Position numbers and translations under genes: made by a program. Below are positions 6,331-10,451 of a stretch of DNA of 10,451 nt, in pieces. How positions within the stretch are numbered: the first letter of the stretch is position 1; each line of letters starts with the position of its first letter. The stretch is from JBFMDU01 sp034431935 (GTDB taxonomy: Bacteria; Chloroflexota; Dehalococcoidia; GIF9; JBFMDU01), in NCBI GenBank assembly GCA_034431935.1, contig DAOUCU010000008.1, forward strand, positions 1-10,451. Reading direction: 5' to 3'. The notes below the pieces were generated by a model, which saw only the letters and a program-made list of their open reading frames with translations, did not search any database and had not been told where the DNA came from.

Positions 6331-6525
6331 GGCGCCGGCGGGGGATTTTTCATATCAGGGCGCTCCGGTAGCGGTGTCGGAACTATTGATGAAGAAGGGT
6401 TCCCGGGCAGGTTGCGCCAGAGCATAGGGGCCGGTGCAGTGTCGTACGCGAGTTTCTGTACGCCGAGAGCCATTAATTGGGAAGCGGTGGCTTAGACCAA
6501 GTTTCTGTCTCACTGGAGCGAAGAA
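6331..6525. other. Gene-free stretch between rsmG and the small-protein gene
   Basis: About 195 nt without a convincing reading frame on either strand. It holds only weak structures: CGTAC (6443-6447) with GTACG (6458-6462), and AAGC with GCTT near 6482-6493, plus a 9-bp direct repeat AGTTTCTGT at 6451 and 6500. No tRNA-like fold, terminator with T-run, or riboswitch box is recognised. It presumably holds the rsmG 3' end and the upstream promoter region of the small gene. Confidence 0.5.
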
Positions 6526-7257
6526 TCACACCTGGCCTATCGGCCGCTTCTGCGGCATGCCGGCACGACGGGGGTATTTCAAGGGCGTCGATTTAACCTT
6601 CTCGATAACCACCAGACAGCGGTCATCGGACAACTCATCGAGTCCGACCGTCAATACATCTCTTAGTTGGCCTCCGAGGATTTTGACAGCAGTCTCGGCC
6701 TCCTTGAGTTCGCCGGCGATATCGCCCTTCTTCTGGTGCACCGTGATACCCACGGGGCGGCAAAAGGGCAGGGTCAGTTCCGCCGCTACCGGCAGTCTGG
6801 CCAGGGCGCGGGCGAGCACCAGGTTAAACGTCTCACGGTAGGATGTCTGACGGGCGGCGTCCTCGGCACGAGCGGTCACTACCTCGACCCGCTCGAGGGC
6901 CAGCCGGTGGACGAGTTCTCGAAGGAAGCTCGTCTTCTTGCCGACGGAGTCGAGCAGTACCAGTCTGGAGTGCGGCAATACCAGCTTGAGCGGGATTCCG
7001 GGAAGGCCGGCACCGGCGCCGACATCAATCATGTCGATGCCTGACCCGCCGTCCTCGAGCGCGCCCTTGACGGCGAGTACGACGGTCAGAGAGTCGAGAA
7101 AATGCTTGACCTGTACCTCATCGTAGTTGATAACGCTGGTGAGGTTGATGCGCTGGTTCCAGTCGGCAAGGAGGTGATAGAAAGTTTCGAACTGCCGGAT
7201 TTGTGCTGGTGCGAGATTGATGCCGAGCTTTGCGGCACCCACGATGAGTTTTTCCAC
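6526..7257 (-). CDS. rsmG: 16S rRNA (guanine-527-N7) methyltransferase RsmG (GidB)
   Basis: RsmG methylates N7 of G527 in the 530 loop of 16S rRNA using S-adenosylmethionine; loss of it gives low-level streptomycin resistance in several bacteria. From GTG 7257 the protein has 243 residues, near the family length. Visible are WNQRINLTS (33-41), HFLDSL (52-57), the SAM-binding DVGAGAGLPGIPLKL (78-92), LDSVGKKTSFL (102-112) and the conserved C-terminal YPRRAGMPQKRP (228-239). The frame stays open up to ATG 7326, but those extra 23 residues (including TRKRDSDEGND) do not look like family sequence and would lie upstream of the TATAAT at 7265-7270. With that -10, transcription would begin at or next to the GTG, so the mRNA may be leaderless; no Shine-Dalgarno is visible. 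It is transcribed divergently from thiC. Confidence 0.93.
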   Translation of the reverse strand: MEKLIVGAAKLGINLAPAQIRQFETFYHLLADWNQRINLTSVINYDEVQVKHFLDSLTVVLAVKGALEDGGSGIDMIDVGAGAGLPGIPLKLVLPHSRLVLLDSVGKKTSFLRELVHRLALERVEVVTARAEDAARQTSYRETFNLVLARALARLPVAAELTLPFCRPVGITVHQKKGDIAGELKEAETAVKILGGQLRDVLTVGLDELSDDRCLVVIEKVKSTPLKYPRRAGMPQKRPIGQV

Positions 7258-7264
7258 GGCATCA

Positions 7265-7270
7265 ATTATA
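7265..7270 (-). promoter_or_regulatory. -10 box of the rsmG promoter
   Basis: Perfect TATAAT on the minus strand, with its last base seven nt before the GTG at 7257. The best -35 candidate is TTCCGA (7294-7289) at 18 nt, a 3/6 match. The position implies a leader of zero to one nt. Confidence 0.5.
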
Positions 7271-7333
7271 CATGTATCGTTTCCCTCGTCGGAATCCCTT
7301 TTTCTTGTCAGGGGTAATGCCTGCATCCGTAGC

Positions 7334-7363
7334 TTGCGCCCGAATGCGTTGTTGTGCTATATT
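7334..7363 (+). promoter_or_regulatory. Promoter of the thiC-cinA-speD unit
   Basis: TTGCGC (7334-7339), 18-nt spacer, then TATATT (7358-7363) with a TG one base upstream (TGCTATATT), an extended -10. The predicted start is near 7370, just ahead of a small GC-rich hairpin (CGGCG 7373-7377 with CGCCG 7385-7389) and the riboswitch. It is back to back with the rsmG promoter, about 65-70 nt away. Confidence 0.6.
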
Positions 7364-7404
7364 CCCTCGAGTCGGCGCCGAAGACGCCGGCATGACGGGC
7401 AAGC

Positions 7405-7524
7405 AGCCGCTAGGGGTGCCCCGGTGGGGGGTTAGGCTTCCTGCCGGTGCTTTTTGCTGAGACTTCGCTACGGCGGGGAACCCTTGGAACCTGAACTCGT
7501 TAATGCGAGCGTAGGGAAGCGGTG
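7405..7524 (+). promoter_or_regulatory. TPP riboswitch (THI element) upstream of thiC
   Basis: The mRNA leader binds thiamin pyrophosphate and lowers expression of the genes behind it. Conserved blocks appear in order: CTAGGGGTGCC (7410-7420), CTGAGA (7457-7462), AACCC (7479-7483), GAACCTGAACTCG (7487-7499), TTAATG and CGAGCGTAGGGAAG (7506-7519). P1 is CCGCT (7407-7411) with AGCGG (7518-7522), P2 is AGGGG (7412-7416) with CCCTT (7481-7485), and P5 is CTCG with CGAG. The arm between GGGGTGC and CTGAGA is longer than in the E. coli thiM type, with a strong GCCCCGG (7418-7424) to CCGGTGC (7444-7450) stem holding one mismatch. Family knowledge gives the ligand; the position before thiC agrees. 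Confidence 0.95.
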
Positions 7525-7529
7525 TTCTG

Positions 7530-7576
7530 AACCAGGGGCCTGGCGTGTCTGCTCGGGTTCCTGGTTTCTTGTTTTC
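7530..7576 (+). terminator. Riboswitch expression platform: terminator-like hairpin
   Basis: AACCAGG (7530-7536) pairs with CCTGGTT (7560-7566), followed by the T-rich TCTTGTTTTC (7567-7576), a plausible regulated terminator just before the thiC ribosome site. The loop is long (23 nt). CCTGG at 7539-7543 can also pair with CCAGG at 7532-7536, giving a competing short hairpin. Which form TPP favours cannot be told from sequence alone; since GGAGG follows directly, translational control is also possible. Confidence 0.5.
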
Positions 7577-7581
7577 GGAGG
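7577..7581 (+). promoter_or_regulatory. Shine-Dalgarno deciding the thiC start
   Basis: GGAGG lies five nt before GTG 7587 and two nt before GTG 7584, which favours 7587 over both 7584 and the upstream in-frame GTG at 7545 that lies inside the terminator hairpin. Confidence 0.7.
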
Positions 7582-7586
7582 CTGTG

Positions 7587-8882
7587 GTGACCCAGCTGGA
7601 ACTGGCCAATAAGGGTAGAGTCTCTCCGCAGATGCGGCATGTCGCTGCCGAAGAGCATGTCGCCGTTGAAGCGGTGCGGGCCGGGCTGGCCGAGGGTGTG
7701 ATCGTGATACCGGCTAATCCCAGACATGAAAAGCTTGTCCCGTGCGGCATCGGCAAAGGACTCCGCACCAAGGTTAACGCCAACATCGGCACCTCATCCG
7801 ATTTCGGCAATGTCAGAACGGAACTGGCCAAGCTGAGAGCCGCGGTCGCCGCCGGGGCCGATGCCATAATGGACTTGAGCACCGGGCGGAATATAGCCGG
7901 TGTCCGCCGGGCGGTAATCAAAGCCAGCACCATTCCGGTAGGCACTGTACCCATCTATCAGGCGGCTATCGAGGCTATTGAGAAGCGCGGTGCTATTGTT
8001 GCTATGACGGTCAAAGACATCTTCGAAGCTATCGAGCGGCAGGCGCTCGATGGGGTGGATTTTATGACCGTGCACTGTGGCGTGACACAATCGGCCATTG
8101 CCCGGCTGAAAGCGCAGGGCCGTGTTACCGATGTCGTCTCCCGCGGCGGTGCTTTTCTTATTGGATGGATGCTCCACAATGAGCGGGAAAACCCCCTCTA
8201 CGAGCACTATGACCGTCTTCTCGGGCTTGCGCAAAAGTATGACGTCACTTTGAGTCTGGGTGACGGCATGCGGCCGGGGAGCCTGGCTGACGCCACTGAC
8301 CGTGCTCAGGTTGAGGAACTGGTGATACTGGGCGAACTGGTAGATAGAGCGTGGAAGGCGGGGGTGCAGGTCATGGTGGAGGGGCCGGGGCATGTTCCGC
8401 TGGACCAGATTGTTGCCAATATCCAGCTTCAGAAAAGCCTGTGCCGCGGTGCGCCGTTTTACGTGCTCGGTCCGCTGGTGACCGATATCGCCGCCGGCTA
8501 TGACCACATCACCGGCGCTATCGGCGGGGCCATTGCCGCGGCCGCCGGCGCCGACTTTCTCTGCTACGTGACCCGGGCAGAGCATTTGTCTTTGCCCGAT
8601 GTTCAGGATGTGCGGAGCGGTGTTATTGCCTCTCGCATTGCCGCTCACGCTGGCGATATTGTCAAGAATGTGCCTGGCGCCAGGGAGCGCGACCGTCAGA
8701 TGGCCGTAGCCCGTAAAAAGCTGGACTGGGAGTTACAGGCGAGACTGGCCCTTGACCCGGGTCGGGTGCGTGCCCTCCATGGTCGGCACGCCACAAAAAG
8801 TTCGGCCTGCAGCATGTGCGGTGACTATTGTGCCATGGAACTGGTGGGCAAGTATCTTAACGTCGCGGCGGTCAGGTGCTAA
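7587..8882 (+). CDS. thiC: Phosphomethylpyrimidine synthase ThiC (short form)
   Basis: ThiC is a radical-SAM enzyme that rearranges aminoimidazole ribotide to 4-amino-5-hydroxymethyl-2-methylpyrimidine phosphate, the pyrimidine half of thiamin. From GTG 7587 the protein has 431 residues, the short form common in anaerobes and archaea, without the N-terminal extension of the roughly 630-residue E. coli type. It begins VTQLELANKGRVSPQM (GTG read as Met). Motifs are VNANIGTSSD (63-72), SLGDGMRPG (223-231), MVEGPGHVPL (263-272), TDIAAGYDHITGAIGG (299-314) and VTRAEHLSLP (328-337). The C-terminal cluster is CSMCGDYC (C408, C411, C415), spaced CX2CX3C where the long form has CX2CX4C. A TPP riboswitch precedes it, and cinA starts at the base after its stop. 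Confidence 0.97.
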   Translation: MTQLELANKGRVSPQMRHVAAEEHVAVEAVRAGLAEGVIVIPANPRHEKLVPCGIGKGLRTKVNANIGTSSDFGNVRTELAKLRAAVAAGADAIMDLSTGRNIAGVRRAVIKASTIPVGTVPIYQAAIEAIEKRGAIVAMTVKDIFEAIERQALDGVDFMTVHCGVTQSAIARLKAQGRVTDVVSRGGAFLIGWMLHNERENPLYEHYDRLLGLAQKYDVTLSLGDGMRPGSLADATDRAQVEELVILGELVDRAWKAGVQVMVEGPGHVPLDQIVANIQLQKSLCRGAPFYVLGPLVTDIAAGYDHITGAIGGAIAAAAGADFLCYVTRAEHLSLPDVQDVRSGVIASRIAAHAGDIVKNVPGARERDRQMAVARKKLDWELQARLALDPGRVRALHGRHATKSSACSMCGDYCAMELVGKYLNVAAVRC

Positions 8883-10094
8883 GTGAAGGCGGAGATACTT
8901 TCTATCGGTACCGAGTTATTACTCGGCCAGATTGAGAATACCAACTCGGCCTACATCGCCGGCCAGCTTCCGCTTCTCGGCCTCGACCTCTACTGGATTT
9001 CGACCGTGGGCGACAACCGTGTGCGCTTGCTTGAGGTTTTGAGGCGTGCCTGGGAGCGCTCCGATGTCGTTATCACCACCGGCGGGCTTGGCCCGACCCA
9101 GGGTGATATTACCCGTGAGGTGGTGGCCGAGTTTCTTGGAGAGAAGATGGACGTTATGCCTGCTCTGGCCGAGGCGATTAGGACCTTCTTTGCCAGTCGC
9201 GGTCTTCAGATGCCCGAGAACAACATGAAGCAGGCCATGGTTATCCCATCGGCGAAGCCCATGTTAAACCCGCTGGGGACGGCACCGGGATGGTGGGTGG
9301 AGCGAGAGGATAAAATCATGGTCATCCTGCCGGGCCCGCCCCACGAGATGCAGTTGATGTGGGATAAGGAGGTTTCACCGAGGCTCCGTGCACGTATTGC
9401 GGAGGTCATCTTCTCGCGAACGCTTAAGACCTTCGGTCTCGGCGAATCACGCATGGACGAGATACTGAGCCCTTACCTCGGTTCGGCTAACCCGACTCTG
9501 GCGACCTATGCCAAGACCGATGGCGTTCAGATACGCATTACGGCAAAGGGCGTTGAGCGCCGGGTGGTCGAAGAAATGGTGGCCAGGCGGGAAGCCGAGA
9601 TCCGCGCCTTAGTCGGCGAATATGTCTGGGGGGTAGACAATGATACCATCGGGGATGTGGTTGGGAGACTGTTGATAACCAGGGGTCTAACACTGGCGAC
9701 GATGGAGTCGTATACCGGCGGAGGCCTGGCTGAGGCCTTGAGCGTGGCTGCCGGTAGCTCGCAATATTTCCTTGGCGGCATCGTGGTCAACTCCGATGCC
9801 GCGCGGTCGGCCTTCGGCGTTGCCGTTTCGCCGGCGTCGTGTCAGGCTGAAAACGGGTCGAACTTGGCTGACGAAATGGCGGCGGTGGTGCGGCTGAAGC
9901 TTTCAGCGGATATTGGTGTGGGGATTGCCGGTGCCGTGGAATGCGGTGACAGGCACGCCGATAACGTGTATATTTCTATAGATAACGGACAGTCCCGGCG
10001 GAGCTTCGTCCGAAACTACCCGAGCTATCTCCGACTGGCCAAACAGAGAGCGGTCTATGCCGCTCTTTTTGAGTTGAGACGATTTTTGAACTGA
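8883..10094 (+). CDS. cinA: CinA-family protein (MoCF-like domain plus degenerate PncC-like domain)
   Basis: CinA proteins join an N-terminal COG1058/MoaB-like domain (ADP-ribose or CoA-type pyrophosphatase activity in characterised members) to a C-terminal PncC-type nicotinamide-mononucleotide deamidase domain. This 403-residue protein has the full layout. The N-terminal domain (1-170) has IGTELLLGQIENTNS (8-22), TTGGLGPTQGDIT (65-77) and LPGPPHEM (149-156); the middle KH-like segment has ANPTLATYAKTDGVQIRITA (202-221). The PncC part (about 255-400) has ESYTGGGLAEAL (275-286, usually ESCTGG) and GSSQYFLGGIVV (291-302), but VNSDAARSAFGV where YSN-x-x-K is usual and GIAGAVECGD where TGIAGPxGG is usual, so the deamidase is probably impaired. 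GTG 8883 follows the thiC TAA with no gap and no strong ribosome site, which suggests translational coupling. Confidence 0.92.
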   Translation: MKAEILSIGTELLLGQIENTNSAYIAGQLPLLGLDLYWISTVGDNRVRLLEVLRRAWERSDVVITTGGLGPTQGDITREVVAEFLGEKMDVMPALAEAIRTFFASRGLQMPENNMKQAMVIPSAKPMLNPLGTAPGWWVEREDKIMVILPGPPHEMQLMWDKEVSPRLRARIAEVIFSRTLKTFGLGESRMDEILSPYLGSANPTLATYAKTDGVQIRITAKGVERRVVEEMVARREAEIRALVGEYVWGVDNDTIGDVVGRLLITRGLTLATMESYTGGGLAEALSVAAGSSQYFLGGIVVNSDAARSAFGVAVSPASCQAENGSNLADEMAAVVRLKLSADIGVGIAGAVECGDRHADNVYISIDNGQSRRSFVRNYPSYLRLAKQRAVYAALFELRRFLN

Positions 10095-10104
10095 GGTTAA
10101 GAAA

Positions 10105-10451
10105 ATGCACCTGATTGTCGACGGTTACGGAAGCGATGCCAAAATACTCCAGGACGAGAAGTTCCTCTACGACTTTTTGGATACTTATCCAGCCCAGATT
10201 GGCATGACTAAGATTTCCCGGCCGATGGTTATCAGGTACGCGGGCAACAATCCGGAGGATTGGGGCATATCGGGCTTCGTGTTTATCGCCGAGAGCCATA
10301 TCAGCGTGCATACCTTCGTCGAACCCCGGTACGTCAACATTGACGTCTTTTCCTGCAAGGGCTTCGAAGCCGAGAGAGTCCTTGCCGACCTTCGCGACAG
10401 GTTCAAACTGGTCGAGTTCCGTATTCATAAGATTGAACGCGACTGGGAGCC
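10105..10451 (+). CDS. speD: S-adenosylmethionine decarboxylase proenzyme SpeD (3' end cut by window)
   Basis: SpeD decarboxylates S-adenosylmethionine to give the aminopropyl donor for spermidine synthesis. The chain is cut by itself to make a pyruvoyl cofactor. I read 115 residues to the edge; the small bacterial class is about 120-135, so little is missing. AESHISVHTF (62-71) holds the cleavage site E63-S64, with S64 becoming the pyruvoyl group and H69 as the processing histidine. C84 in DVFSCKGF is the catalytic acid cysteine, one position after its T. maritima counterpart. ATG 10105 has GAGGTT six nt upstream, overlapping the cinA stop, and the gap is 10 nt. It appears to be the third gene of the riboswitch-led unit. 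Confidence 0.95.
   Translation, partial: MHLIVDGYGSDAKILQDEKFLYDFLDTYPAQIGMTKISRPMVIRYAGNNPEDWGISGFVFIAESHISVHTFVEPRYVNIDVFSCKGFEAERVLADLRDRFKLVEFRIHKIERDWE

Noticed and set aside
6451..6508. Direct repeat AGTTTCTGT twice in the rsmG downstream gap
   Set aside because: Only nine bases and two copies; not above chance.
7258..7326. N-terminal extension of RsmG to ATG 7326
   Set aside because: The added 23 residues do not fit the family, lie upstream of a perfect -10, and would enlarge the protein beyond the usual length.
7545..7586. Longer ThiC start at GTG 7545
   Set aside because: It lies within the riboswitch terminator hairpin and lacks a ribosome site, while GTG 7587 has GGAGG at five nt.
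7794..8648. Minus-strand reading frame of 284 codons inside thiC
   Set aside because: Antisense to conserved ThiC motifs and without a family match.
1..10451. Mobile elements, CRISPR arrays, tRNA or rRNA genes
   Set aside because: No transposase, integrase, regularly spaced repeats, cloverleaf with CCA, or rRNA sequence was recognised.

Overview
This is a bacterial housekeeping region of moderately high GC (roughly 58-60% by eye). Every gene lies on the minus strand up to about position 7257 and on the plus strand from 7587. Gene content fits an anaerobic member of the Chloroflexota, most likely Dehalococcoidia-like: a short ThiC, a SpoIIIAA/Ycf45-type ATPase with an R3H domain, PdxS/PdxT vitamin B6 synthesis, tandem stand-alone pyruvate-kinase C-terminal-domain proteins, and frequent TTG/GTG starts. 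The lineage is an inference from gene content; there is no rRNA or other direct marker in the window.

Minus strand, in transcription order (right to left). rsmG (16S rRNA G527 methyltransferase) starts at GTG 7257, directly behind a perfect TATAAT, so its mRNA may be leaderless. After a gene-free stretch of about 200 bp comes a 79-residue protein of unknown function with a very strong ribosome binding site. Next are two tandem paralogues of the pyruvate-kinase alpha/beta-domain type. A well-formed promoter (TTGATT-17-TATAAT) then starts a five-gene run: pdxS, pdxT, the R3H-domain ATPase, tmk and mnmA. The last of these leaves the window at its 3' end. pdxS and pdxT encode the synthase and glutaminase of pyridoxal 5'-phosphate synthase. 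tmk makes dTDP, and mnmA thiolates U34 of tRNAs. The ATPase, tmk and mnmA all appear to start at TTG.

Plus strand. The 329-bp divergent region 7258-7586 holds the rsmG promoter, a thiC promoter with an extended -10, and a clear TPP riboswitch. The riboswitch is followed by a terminator-like hairpin with a T-rich tail. thiC, cinA and speD follow with 0- and 10-nt gaps and look co-transcribed. Thiamin-pyrophosphate sensing may therefore also control cinA (pyridine-nucleotide/ADP-ribose metabolism) and speD (polyamine synthesis). speD runs off the right end.

I saw no mobile element, CRISPR array, tRNA or rRNA, and no obvious novel multi-gene system. The points most worth checking are the riboswitch-led thiC-cinA-speD unit and its enlarged P3 arm, a degenerate deamidase domain in CinA, the tandem PK-C paralogues, the possible leaderless rsmG mRNA, and short CCCTTTCCC/GGGAAAGGG-type palindromes in intergenic gaps.
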